Shown one piece after another: positions 40,046 through 50,722 of a stretch of DNA of 57,068 nucleotides (positions within the stretch are counted from its first letter, which is position 1; every line of letters starts with the position of its first letter). The notes beneath the pieces were generated by a model. The model saw only the letters and a list, made by a program, of their open reading frames with translations. It had not been told where the DNA came from and searched no databases. The translations under genes were made by a program, and so were the position numbers. Source of the DNA: Bisporella sp. PMI_857 (Eukaryota > Ascomycota > Leotiomycetes > Helotiales > Helotiaceae); contig JAJSPD010000142.1 of NCBI GenBank assembly GCA_021307315.1, positions 1-57,068 of the forward strand. The letters are read 5' to 3'.

Positions 40046-41650
40046 ATGTCCTCTCCAACTCCCTTAATCACGTGCGACGTAGTCGTAGTGGGTGGTGGTA
40101 ATGCTGGCTTCTCGGCTGCCATTTCTGCAGCTCAATCAGGAGCTGGACGTGTTCTCTTGATTGAAAAGTGTCCAGAAGACTGGGCTGGCGGAAACACCTT
40201 TTTTACAGCTGGCGCGATGCGAACTGTCCATTTGGGGCTCAAGGATTTGCTCCCTCTCGTCAATAATGTTGATGCAGCAACGGCTACACTCGTTGATCTG
40301 GACCCGTACTCTCGAGAAGACTTCCTTTCAGACATGGCAAGGATTACCCACGGGCGGTACGATCCAGAGCTGGGAAGAACTCTGGTGGAGGAGTCCAATG
40401 ATGCCGTCAAGTGGCTTGCAAAGAATGGTGTTCGATTTCAACTTTCTTTTAACCGCCAAGCGTACAAGGTAGACGGAAGATTCAAATTTTGGGGTGGCCT
40501 TTGCTTGAAGACGGAAGGAGGTGGTCGGGGCCTCATCCAAGATCACCATAATGCCGCCAGAAGGCATGGCGTCACAGTTCTGTATCAAACCGCAGCGGAG
40601 AAGATCAATTTAGATTCCGGAACAGGTGCTTTCACATCACTTCTTGCAGACAGAAAGGGCAGCAAAATAAAGATCGATGCGAAAGCACTAATCCTTACTG
40701 CTGGCGGGTTTGAATCAAATCCCCGAATGCGAGCTCAATATCTTGGCCCAGGATGGGATCTTGCTTACGTTCGAGGTACTCCATACAACACTGGTGAATG
40801 TTTAGAGATGGCCGTCCGGGATATCTCGGCAAAACAAGCGGGCCAATGGTCAGGTTGCCACTCGGTAGCATGGGACGCCAATTCACCACCAAATTCAGGT
40901 GACCGGGAGATCTCTAACGAATTCACCAAATCTGGGTACCCGCTTGGCGTTACTATCAACAACCAAGGAAATAGATTCTTCGATGAGGGCGGCGACATCC
41001 GGAATTATACTTATGCTAAGTTCGGGCGAGCAATTCTTGCACAGCCTCAAAGTGTGGCATTCCAGGTCTGGGACTCTCGGGGCATCCCATGGTTACGGGA
41101 GGAAGAGTACAGGGATGAAATCGTTGAGAAGATACGCGCAAACTCAATTGAAGAACTAGCACAAAAATGTGCTGCCAAGGGCCTAGAAAGTCCGGCCAGG
41201 TTTGTCGAGACCGTGAAAAATTATAACCAGGCGGTCTACAATCACAGGAAGGAAAAGGGCAGTCTAAAGTGGGATCCAGCTATCAAAGATGGACTATCTA
41301 CTCAATCTTCTCAAACCTCACTAGAAGTACCGAAGTCCAACTGGGCCTTGCCCATAGACCAAGGTCCATACATGGCGATCAAGGTCGGATGTGGTGTTAC
41401 CTTCACATTCGGTGGCCTGGCGATAGATAACAAGACGTCCGGGGTAATCTCGAACATAACCGGGAATGTGGTCCCTGGCGTGTTTTGTGCTGGTGAAATG
41501 GTTGGGGGATTGTTCTATGAGAACTATCCCGGTGGAAGTGGCTTGACTTCAGGGGTGGTTTTTGGTCGGAAAGCGGGTATCATGGCAGCAGCGATGGTTA
41601 AGAACGATAGCAGCATTCCCGACAGCGTTAAGATTTGGTCACGTTTGTAA
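40046..41650 (+). CDS. FAD-dependent tricarballylate-dehydrogenase-like / fumarate-reductase-type flavoprotein
   Basis: Flavoprotein of the FAD_binding_2 family (succinate dehydrogenase / fumarate reductase fold). The closest recognised type is TcuA, which oxidises tricarballylate to cis-aconitate. It is a single exon of 534 residues. Motifs are CDVVVVGGGNAGFSAAISAA (residues 10-29), LLIEKCPEDWAGGNTFFTAG, ALILTAGGFESNPRMRAQYL, GVTINNQGNRFFDEGGDIRN and, at the C-terminal flavin clamp, YENYPGGSGLTSGVVFGRKAG. The frame is open 84 bases further up, but ATG 40046 directly precedes the fold. It starts divergently from the tricarboxylate carrier, which supports an acid substrate. The exact substrate is an inference. 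Confidence 0.85.
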   Translation: MSSPTPLITCDVVVVGGGNAGFSAAISAAQSGAGRVLLIEKCPEDWAGGNTFFTAGAMRTVHLGLKDLLPLVNNVDAATATLVDLDPYSREDFLSDMARITHGRYDPELGRTLVEESNDAVKWLAKNGVRFQLSFNRQAYKVDGRFKFWGGLCLKTEGGGRGLIQDHHNAARRHGVTVLYQTAAEKINLDSGTGAFTSLLADRKGSKIKIDAKALILTAGGFESNPRMRAQYLGPGWDLAYVRGTPYNTGECLEMAVRDISAKQAGQWSGCHSVAWDANSPPNSGDREISNEFTKSGYPLGVTINNQGNRFFDEGGDIRNYTYAKFGRAILAQPQSVAFQVWDSRGIPWLREEEYRDEIVEKIRANSIEELAQKCAAKGLESPARFVETVKNYNQAVYNHRKEKGSLKWDPAIKDGLSTQSSQTSLEVPKSNWALPIDQGPYMAIKVGCGVTFTFGGLAIDNKTSGVISNITGNVVPGVFCAGEMVGGLFYENYPGGSGLTSGVVFGRKAGIMAAAMVKNDSSIPDSVKIWSRL

Positions 41651-41964
41651 TAATTGATGACGTTATATACATATCTAGGAGTTTAGAATCTAGCGTGTAC
41701 CAATCCGATTGCATTAATCAATATCTTCTGAGCCTGCTGTGCTTCTTGAGTCTCCCTGTAGACTTCAATCGTGGTTCATTCGGCCGCTTAAGGGACTGGT
41801 CTTGATATCGTTTCAAGGGCTTATCATTTCTTCACAGAGTGATTCATTTACGATATTATCAAAGTTATAATCCCAAAGCGACAGAGGAGAAAGACACGTG
41901 ATAGGAATCTCACAAATATATATATTCAGGTTGGATAGATAGAACTAATGCTTAACTTTCTATC
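41651..41964. other. Intergenic between convergent genes
   Basis: 3' flanks only. I see nothing else. Confidence 0.5.
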
Positions 41965-42924
41965 TCATTCAAAGACTTTCTTGGGGTTGTTTACCCACAT
42001 ATCCATCCAGACCTTATCATCAGTAATCCATTCTCGAAGAGTTTTAATATGCCCGTCATCATCCACGTCGCGGAAGCCCTCAATATCAGCATGTCTCTGC
42101 TCTTGGGTTTTACCCTTTCTTGTGACACCGAGTTGAGTATGAGGCCAATCTAATTACTGTTAGCATCCTTGGTTATTTAACAAAAAACAGAAAGCAAAGA
42201 GCCTACCTGTTCCAAACATGATCCTATCCGGCCCAGCTTCAATAACAGCCTTGACGATGGGCTCGATGGCCTTCATGCTACTGGCGTGGCCGTGGTACAG
42301 GCGCTCAAATCCAGACACCTTGACATAGATGCGCTTTTCTTTGATCAACTCAATAAAAGTTTTGAATTCATCACTACTCTCTTCACCGGGGAATGTGCCC
42401 CCAAAATGGTCCGCGACGAGCTTGATTCTTGGGTCCAGCTCATTTCAGATCATGGGCGCCATAGAAGCCCAAGCCCTCACATCACAGAAAATTCCAATAA
42501 CCCATCCCAAACGAGCGAGTCTGTCGGTGAGCTTCTTGACTTTGACAGCGATGTCGCTTCCGCCAGGTTGTTGACCGTGACCCCATGCCATCTCGTGGAG
42601 GCGTGCTCCCCGCACTCCGGCATTGTGCAGTTCGTCGAGCTCAGCATCAGTGATGGTGTTTACGTCAATGGTTGCCAGACCACGGAAGGTAACACCTAGC
42701 ATGGACTTTTGTTTGTTGAGAGTGTCAACCAAAGGAGCTGGCGATGATCCCTGCACTGAAGCATGGACAATCACAATGCTTTTACAGCGGGTGGTAGAGA
42801 ATGGATACTCCGAAATCTGAGCTGCTTTCGGCGTATAAGATCTTGGTGTAGGGTATGGCCAGTTCTCAGGATCGAACACGTGAGTATGCGTGTCCCAAGC
42901 CCCCTCTGGTACAAGGCTGGCCAT
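41965..42924 (-). pseudogene. LigI-like amidohydrolase (2-pyrone-4,6-dicarboxylate hydrolase family), one nonsense codon
   Basis: Amidohydrolase-fold lactonase relative. LigI opens 2-pyrone-4,6-dicarboxylate to 4-oxalomesaconate. Exons 42924-42207 and 42149-41965 give 300 codons. Family features are GAWDTHTHVFDPENWPYP at the N-terminus (metal His-x-His), FRGLATIDVNT, NAGVRGARLHEM, ADHFGGTFPGEE, EKRIYVKVSGFERLYHG and FGTDWPHTQLGV with the catalytic Asp. An in-frame TGA at 42447-42445 (codon 160) interrupts MAPMI and NELDPRIKLVADHF; the sequence on both sides is intact and in the same frame. A CGA to TGA change is the simple explanation. No GT donor nearby allows it to be spliced out. Confidence 0.87.
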
Positions 42925-43921
42925 TTTACCTCAACAAATGAGTACTAACGGGCTGAGTTTGGCTTAATCGGGATGGATATAGATCGAGGCGGGTGTTTGA
43001 AGTCGTGGGAAGATAAGGCGTGTTTTGACTTTCATGCGTTGAAAGTCCTCTTGTTATAACGTCGTGATGCTTCTCTGCGCCACTTCGATGTTCTCGGGGT
43101 CGCAGTGTCCGTCAAAGCGCAACTTCTCCGCCCGCCCTCCTCATCCTGGTGATGCGGGGCGGCGTTGATGGCTCCACATGCGAAGCTCGCGGTATAACCC
43201 GTATTCTATGACAGTATGCGGGAGGAACATTTTGGTTGTGATTTTCCGATCTAAAACATACAATATTGCCACCTCTGGAGGCGATAGTAGCCACTGCCAT
43301 GAAAATATTCTAGTTTATACGTAATTAGAAAATTACCCATGTCTACACTTGGTTCATGAAGAACCTAAACCAAGAGTGGGATGCTGAAGATCCTGTGCTG
43401 AGATATCCCACTCCCAGAGAATTATAGTTCGTGATAAGGACAGAGCCAGAAAAACTGGCAATAGGAATGGGTCGAAAAAGGCCTTCAGTGAAGCCGGGAA
43501 TATAGAGAATTGTCCTAAGGTTTTATTCGCTAATTCTGAGTCATTTCTTCAGATAAACATTTCATGTTTCTCCCTAGGTTACTTCTGCACAATCGAGAAC
43601 AGAATAAATATGTTGAAATCAGATCAAATTTCAAAAATTTCAGCATAACCGCATTAAAATTGGAAAGTGTCTCTGATATGCAACGATCCGCTGTAACTTC
43701 GCTGTCTCGATAACTGCAAGTTCGGAATCAGGAAATTCCAGAATACGAGTTGAGGGTGACCAAAACGAGAGTATTCTAAGTACATGAAAGAAGACTCAAA
43801 TTTGGGAAGTTTATTATTCAGGTAAATAAAAATATAATCACCGTTATGTCATGCTCGAATGAAAGAACTTCACGTCTTAGGAACTAGAAATCAAATTGTT
43901 ACACTTGACAAGTCTAGCAGT
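42925..43921. other. Intergenic, AT-rich
   Basis: About 1 kb with no recognisable gene. It holds the promoter of the amidohydrolase and the 3' flank of the dehydrogenase-like gene. Confidence 0.45.
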
Positions 43922-44976
43922 TTACTTTGACTCCTCTACCTTCAACTTTTTAGCTTCCATACCTTGACTGAGACGTTCCACGACATCTTGCACAGTCTTT
44001 CCACGCACTCTTGCTCCGGGCTTTTCGAGTCCAAGGTCAGAGTCCTCAGCGACGACTCTGTAAACTTCGGCGACACCTTGGAATCTGATCCATTGTCAGA
44101 ATCTGACTGATCGCTCGAATAGAAGAACCTACAGCTCCCGATCGAATCCACCATCATCAGCCAGGGTTTCTGCTACCTCCAGCATTTCATGAATCCATCG
44201 ATAAGCTTTCGGGGGCATAGTGACTAGGCCACTCTCTGCAAGTTTGAGTGTTGCGGGATTATACTTTCCAAGGTAAGTCTGCAAATCTGAGAGAATGCCT
44301 AGCTTGTGTGCAGTGGTAAACGACTCGATTGCTAACGAGACAAAACCTTTCGTGGTGATAGCGAAGCACATCTTTAAGCCGGTTGCAGCTCCGACTGTCT
44401 TATTCAGATGATGGATGTTGAGGATGTTGATAAGCTTCGGATTCGGTAGATAATAAGGCCCAGAGACAATAAGGCTCGGGCAATGCCACTCAACGCCGCC
44501 ATCCTCAACAAGGGCTTTTGGATATGGCACGCCTCCAATGATGCCGCCATCTACTAATTTTAGGTTGGGGTTGGCCTCGAAGAGCGTTTCTGTTTGTCTG
44601 GCGGTACGTGGGGATATGGCATTCAGATCTAGGTAGTATAATGGAGTCTTCTTGCCTGATGCTTGAGCAGCGGTGAATATGCGCTGGGCTGTGCTGAGAG
44701 CATCGCGGGGAGGAACGATAGAGAGGATGTATTCGCATTCCTGGACAAGATCTGTGTCGGTGGGTAGGAGTTCGATCTGGGCAGACCTGGCACGAGATTT
44801 GGTCCTCTCACTAGAGCTGGAAGTCAGCAATGCCTCTTTTCGGTGTACAGAACTACTGTTGCTGATCCATGCCTTCTGTCAGTTGCGTTGGTGACGACGC
44901 GGAAACCTTGAGCTTTGAGCAACTGGCCTATGCCGAGGCCCATCTCACCGATAGAAATAATGCCAACTGTTGCCAT
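43922..44976 (-). CDS. 6-phosphogluconate-dehydrogenase-like NAD(P) enzyme with DUF1932 C-terminus
   Basis: Beta-hydroxyacid-dehydrogenase-superfamily protein; the substrate is unknown. Exons 44976-44873, 44816-44133 and 44084-43922 give 316 residues. The N-terminal cofactor fold is TVGIISIGEMGLGIGQLLKA, followed by ELLPTDTDLVQECEYILSIV and PLYYLDLNAISPRTARQTE. The substrate loop reads KLVDGGIIGGVPYP, and GAATGLKMCFAITTKGF contains the Lys of the helix that follows the fold. The C-terminal helical domain (LATED by AYRWIHEMLEVAETLADDGG) is of the DUF1932 type. The first intron uses a GC donor. It lies upstream of the LigI-like gene on the same strand, 1 kb away. Confidence 0.85.
44817..44872 (-). 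other. GC-AG intron in the 6PGDH-like gene
   Basis: Fifty-six bases starting GCATGG and ending TTCCAG, with TGCTGAC ahead of the acceptor. It joins codon 35 in phase and is the only splice that links the cofactor fold to SERTKSRARSAQIELLP. A GTAGTT donor inside it gives the wrong frame. Confidence 0.8.
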
Positions 44977-46018
44977 CTTGATGCACGTGCAGATAGAATT
45001 GAATTGCTATGGCAGGGTTAATAGGGTGAAGGTATGCTTTATTGCTTCCATCCGCTTGGCGGTGCTATTGACGGATTGTGTCAGCCCGTTACGACGCTTC
45101 CTGTGACAATCAAACGGGCGTCTCTGTGCCTTCTGCGGGATCTAGCCTTATGCCGAGCATCCGTAGAAGAATGTATTACAAGTAATCTCGGTGACAAGCA
45201 TCCTTCACGTTAGTTCGACACTCGCACGGTTCATTGTGTGGGAGACTATCAACAAGGGGCGGAATTGAAGTCGGGGCGGCGTGGGGAACTCCACAAAGCT
45301 CCACGTTTGTGGTGTGGGGTTTGAGAGACGTACCTTCGTAGGAAGCACGGGGTCTAGAGGTCCATATGCGGGGTATTAGTACATGTACTGTACATGTAGC
45401 GCGGTTTAATTGGGTCAGTCCGATGAGCCTGGATCTCGAAGATCCACCTTTTTTGGAATATCCGTCCAGATCTCGCTTAAGTGAGGGATTTAGCCAATCA
45501 GAACATTTCCGTTAAATTATTATTCCTTACAGCTGCTTTATATTTTTATAATATTATTTTCAACAGTTTACTACCAGACAAAGGCTTACTAATTATACTA
45601 AATATGTAGGCCTTGCGCTGTTCACCGTTTTAGTACATTGCATCACGTGACTATATTGCAGGGGTCTGGACTCTTTGGCGCTCAAGGGGATAGAAAACGC
45701 ACCAGCCATAACAACAACCTTCTGACTGGCTAAACCTTCTCACCCGTCTTGAGCGGTATGTGCTCAAGCGGGATTATAGAACCCGTCAGGATTGTCACCC
45801 GCAAAGTTATTGACCGCACGAGTCAAGCTTCTATGGAACATATAGACCCTACCTCCAAGTGACAGGGAAAAGTAGTCTTGACACGAGTGACAGACGCAGG
45901 AAGTATATATCTTCACCCCTTCATCCTTTTCTTCCTTTCTACAGTTCTTTCTTCCCCAGCTTTTCCACATGACTCTTACAATATAGCAACCAAGGACTCA
46001 TCTCATAGTGTGATCAAG
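44977..46018. other. Intergenic between divergent genes
   Basis: About 1 kb between outward-facing starts. It contains an AT-rich patch at 45510-45620 and a near-palindrome around gtacatgtactgtacatgta at about 45379. No gene was seen. Confidence 0.45.
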
Positions 46019-47781
46019 ATGGACTCCCTCCCAGATAAAGATCAGACAGCGCAAACAATTGAGAATTCTATCCTTCCAGTCTTCATACCTGATCCCGTGG
46101 CTGAGCGCAAGCTACTATGGAAAGTCGATTTCCGCGTCGTGCCTCTGCTCTACGTCCTACTCATTCTCATGCAAATCGACAGGACTAACATCGGCAACGT
46201 CCGCATCCAAGGCATACTAGAAGAGTTGCACATGGTAGGAAATGATTTCAACGTTGCCATTCTCATCTATACGGTCCCATTTATGTTATTCGAGTTGCCC
46301 TCGAGTTTAATGTTGCGGAGATTTAGACCGGGGGCTTGCATTTGGGTTTATTATGTTTGGCTGGGGTAAGTGTGATATTCCATAGAGGGACAGAAAAAAG
46401 CGGCTTGGAGGATTGGACTAACGGGAGATAGGGATGTGTACAGTTGGGGCTGGGTTAACGAGAAGCTATGGTGGATTGCTTGCGTGCAGGTTCTTGGTAG
46501 GGAGTTTTGAGGCGGGCTTTACACCCTGTGAGCATACACTGCTTGCAAAAGCCAAAAGCATTATACTGATGCGGATGTCAAGGTTGCGCATATCTCATTA
46601 GCCAGTATTACAAACGACACGAATTTCAGAAACGGTACTCGATATTTTTTAGTGCAACACAAGTCGGGGGAGCATTCGGTGGCGTATGCTGAACTTTCTC
46701 GTTGCTGCTTTCAATAGCTGATAGGCATAGTTTCTATCGTACGCACTTGCGAAGTTGAACAACAAAGGGGGATACGCAGGCTGGCGCTGGTAAGTTTCGC
46801 AAATGTCCGCTTCACTGGGGAAACAATCACTGACTTTTTCCTCCCAGGATCTTTATCATAGAAGGCATTCTGACGGTCTGTCTCAGCGCCGTTGCTTATT
46901 TCTTTACTGTTCCTCTCCCAGAAAATTCCAAGTTCCTTGGTGAGGATCAGAAAACCCTGCTACTCAACCGTCTTAGTCATGATGAGAGTGAGATTGGCGC
47001 CGATGCGGACACAACGCCACTGAAATTCCGTCAAGTGTTAAAAATAGCTTTCCACTGGAAAGTTATACTTGCGTATGTTTTTGCTTCCCTTTGCTCCCTC
47101 TTGTGTATTATTACTAATGAACTCAGCTTCTTCGCCTACGTCGCCGCCGACATAAATGCTGCCTCAATTAACGCCTTCCAACCTACCATACTAAGATCAA
47201 CTGGGTACACATCCTCCCAAGCCCAAGTTCGCACCATCCCTGTCTACATGACTGCCATGGTTGCTAATCTGACCTGCGCCTACTGCTCTGACAGGTATAA
47301 GCTCCGCTATCCCTTCTTGATGGTTGGTGCTGTTTCTAGTCTCCTTGGGTGGTCTCTCGAACTTGGGGCTGTGCCCATCATCAACCACAAAACGGGCCTT
47401 GGAGCACCAGGTATGAGGTATGCGGGCATGTTTTGTATTGCCATTGGCGCCTTTGTCCAGATTCCAATTTTGGTGGTGTGGCTTGGGAATAATTTGAGGG
47501 GCCGGAAGGAGAGAGTTGTGGGGTTAGCGGTGTTGATTAGTGGGGGCCAGGCAGGAAACCTGGTTGCTGCAAATATGTTTCTCACGGAGCAGGAGAAGGA
47601 TGGATTTCAAGCTGGGTTTGCGACAGGCTTGGGATTTGCGGCTTTAGGCGTTTTGGCAGCAACAATATTGGCAGTGGGATTATGGTGGGAGAATAAGTGT
47701 TTGGATAAGAAGGACAGGGAGGCGCTTGAAAATGGTGTGGTGGTGGAAGGAGGTGCAGTGCGGTTTAGGAATACCCTTTGA
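46019..47781 (+). pseudogene. MFS transporter, allantoate-permease (Dal5/ACS) family, one frameshift
   Basis: Plasma-membrane anion:cation symporter type, typical for carboxylates and ureides. Exons 46019-46365, 46432-46527, 46583-46683, 46731-46789, 46848-47072 and 47127-47781 sum to 494 codons if one base is left out. The family motif is LLILMQIDRTNIGNVRIQG in TM1-loop, then LLACRFLVGSFEAGFTPC, IFIIEGILTVCLSAVAYFFT, AADINAASINAFQPTILRST and GQAGNLVAANMFLTEQEKDG. The lesion is an extra T in the run at 46341-46343, between RRFRPGAC and GFIMFGWG. It truncates the protein after about TM3 unless it is a base-call error. It is divergent from the 6PGDH-like gene. Confidence 0.87.
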
Positions 47782-47934
47782 GAATGGTTTCTCGGGGTTG
47801 CACGCACTATACAATAGGAAACGCAAACTCATTTCCAACTGAGGCTTGAGTCTTCCAAAAGGTAGCTTTGTAAAAGCTTGCAGAACTAAGGTACTTCATA
47901 AGCGAATGTCACAACTAACCGCGATACTATGTCT

Positions 47935-48235
47935 CGTTTACAAAACACCAAATATCTTCACAACTTGATATGCCTTAAAAAACGATGAAAGTCGGATTGT
48001 ATTAGCTCTTCAAGCTATGCCAAATGACCCAAAACTAAGTGCTCGAGCCGCAGGAAAGCTTTATTCTGTTAGTCACGAAAAGCTAAGTCGCCGAAAACGC
48101 GGTATGAAGTCACGACGCGGTATTCCGGCCAACTCACGGAAATTTACCGATTTGGAAGAAATAGCTGTTCAATATATTCTTGACTTATGTGCCAAAGGCC
48201 TTCCCCCTGGAAAGTCTGTTGTTGAAGATAAGTCC
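47935..48235 (+). pseudogene. Fot1/pogo transposase N-terminal fragment
   Basis: Reads ESRIVLALQAMPNDPKLSAR, then AAGKLYSVSHEKLSRRKRGM, GIPANSRKFTDLEEIAVQYI and LCAKGLPPGKSVVED, the usual N-terminal helix-turn-helix and CENP-B-like region. It stops abruptly where unrelated sequence begins at about 48232. It is different from the 12.6-kb copy. Confidence 0.85.
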
Positions 48236-48419
48236 GTGCATCCCATCTCGCCCGCCATCAGGTGCCGTACTGGTGTATGTAGTAGATAAGCTATTTGGCA
48301 GGCGGCGTCGGCCCGCTTAGCTGTGGTAAAGCTTATCAACCTGGCATCCGACACCCACCTAGCCAAAAAATCTAGACTACCTATTAATCACCTAAAACCT
48401 CAATACCATCTGCAGTTGA

Positions 48420-48900
48420 ATCAGATAAACTAAATATGTCTGAACTTTCTGATGCTTCTGATAGTTCTGCTACAATTAAAACTCCTGCAGCAACGTTTTG
48501 CACCTTTTTTATAGCTTTAATGTCCGCAAACTTGGAATTTGGGCTAGTTCTAACATTCTTTCTTTTTTAGGCTTAGAAGCCTCGAGTTGAGCTTTTAAAG
48601 ACTGTCTTTTCAGCTTTTGGTCTGCTAAAACATTTTCTTACACTTTAAACCCTTTTAAAATCTTTCGAAAAAGCAGTCGTCGGGTAGATTGATCTTGTTC
48701 TTGAAGCTTTTGAAATTCAACTGTTTGAGCTTTGAGTTCAGTTGATTTCTTCGGTATAGATTATACAACTTGTTAAGTTTCCACGCTCTAATCGAACTTG
48801 GGACCCTTAATTAAACTCCTTAAAGCTTGGTTTGAAGTATTCTTAGGCTTGTTGCTATTTTCTGGGAGTAAAAGGCTCATTAAGGGTTTTTCCATAAATT
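48420..48900 (-). pseudogene. Fot1/pogo transposase C-terminal fragment, opposite strand
   Basis: On the minus strand, broken by stops, are SIPKKSTELKAQTVEFQKLQ, RRLLFRKILKGFK, LKRQSLKAQLEASKPKKERM and, nearer 48.9 kb, ENSNKPKNTSNQALRSLIKG. This is the coiled-coil and basic tail of Fot1-type transposases. No catalytic core lies between this piece and the plus-strand N-terminal piece. Confidence 0.7.
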
Positions 48901-50722
48901 TGGGCCAATTCTCGCGACAAAAAGAAACTCGAGAACGCAGAACCAACCATCCACCTCGAATAAGGACGATAAGCAGGTATAAGCTCAACAACAGACGAGG
49001 CTGTCTGACGTGGAGGCTGGAGCCAACAACTAGTATTCTCAGCCGCACATGTGGCGTACCCTCCCGTCCCATCTCGATCGATCAACCGAGCCATCAATTG
49101 GGAGTTGTTACTCGCGATGAAGAATGATCGGATCCTCAGCCACAGTGTGGAAATTCGGGTTAGTTCGCCGAGCCACCCTGCTATATGGATTTTTTTGGGA
49201 GAGTATTGTAAATATACACACGTTCACGTGATCCAATGGTATCAAGAAGCCTGGGTACATGGGAGAAGGGCAACGCATTATATACATCCTTGTCTGATTT
49301 TCTTGTCTGGTTTAAGATGATCCGGCTGTGTTTACAGCTGCCGAGTTGGAGTATGATAGCACATGATAGAGAAGAAACATCCAATCATACTAACCCAATC
49401 ATGTGGGGAGACCTAGTCCGAGAAGAAGGCAACATTCTATGACATAACGCACACGATGACTGCACCCACCTAACCTTAAACTCCACAACTCATTCATGGC
49501 GTAGAGTAACTCCCTCCCCTCATAAACCCTCACGCTTCGTTACAATATTTGGCACACAGAGTTGATTCTTTGTTCCCGAAATATCGAACCTGAGTATTCC
49601 AGATGAACCTGCCGATTCTCGGCCTTGGCTTGCCTCCACCTCTTCTCCGTCAACTCTCCTGATTTCTTAGTTCAACATCCCGATTAATCGCATCAGCTTC
49701 CTATGCCATGTGTCAATACACCTGTTACTCCAACTAAGGTGTTCTGGCAAGCAGCTTAGCGCTCTTATGCAGCTAATAGCTAGACTTGTAAGAATATCCT
49801 GTTTTCTATTGGGAGTTCTAATATACCCCAACGCGCAGAGTAGACAAAGACGTCTTCAAAGCTTGAATAGTCACGTGTCAACGGGGCTGGATGTATGTTA
49901 TATTACAGTTACGTTGTTTTGTTCTGTGGGTATTTTCATCGTATGGAACATTTGATGAGCAGGAATGAAGTGTGACTTTCGTATTTCTAGTAGATAAGTT
50001 GTGGAAAGTGTACGATGTTTTAGGTATACGTTGAGGTTAAAAATGCTATACAATTGGCTTTGTAATGAATTTATGTACTGATAAATTAAGTAGTGATGAA
50101 TTTAGGCAGTGGTAATTTGAGTGGTGATGAATTTAGGTAGTGCCGATATTCGGTGGGGACGATTTTGGCTGTGGGCGATTTTGGCTGTGGACGATTTTGA
50201 CTGGCCATAAATTTGGCGGCCGTTGAACTAAGGTCCGCATAGATCAAACGGTGCCCCATAACTTCATCTGATAGGCAGCAATATCCTTCCTCAATTAAAC
50301 TATGGTACCCTCAACAAAGATCAGAGGATGTCCGCGATGATCTTTCGTTTATTTATTGCTATAGATCCTATTTTACACATCGCAGAGCCCGAGCATCATG
50401 TTATCTCCACCGAGGCTCGGCGGAATAAGCAGATGCATTTCAATATTTCCAACGCATGCATCATAAAAATCCCAAACCGCCCCAATTTTTCAGCCCAGCA
50501 AAGCCATGCTTGCTAATATGTGCATTTGTCATCGAGTTAGTGGAGTCCGAGCGTGGACCTTGCTGCTCAACCCCCCTGACATGTTATTGCTTGAGGATTG
50601 ACATTCTAACGTAAACATAAAAGAAATGAAAGAGCCCCCAGCTGTCTACATGACTCCTAGGACAGTGCAATATTTCTTTCGGCCACACTCCTTCTCGACA
50701 AATACAATATAACTAGAACATA
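48901..50722. other. Intergenic
   Basis: No gene recognised in 1.8 kb. It contains a short tandem repeat cluster at 50.09-50.20 kb. The last 100 bases are the promoter of the DHA2 transporter. Confidence 0.45.
50160..50204. repeat. Three tandem ~15-base repeats
   Basis: Copies of cgattttggctgtgg at 50160, 50176 and 50192, the last degenerate. They are preceded at 50091-50141 by two copies of a gtgatgaatttagg-type unit. Confidence 0.8.

Noticed and set aside
44849..44872. GTAGTT as a canonical donor for the first 6PGDH-like intron
   Set aside because: It is in the wrong phase for the next exon; only the GC donor restores the frame.
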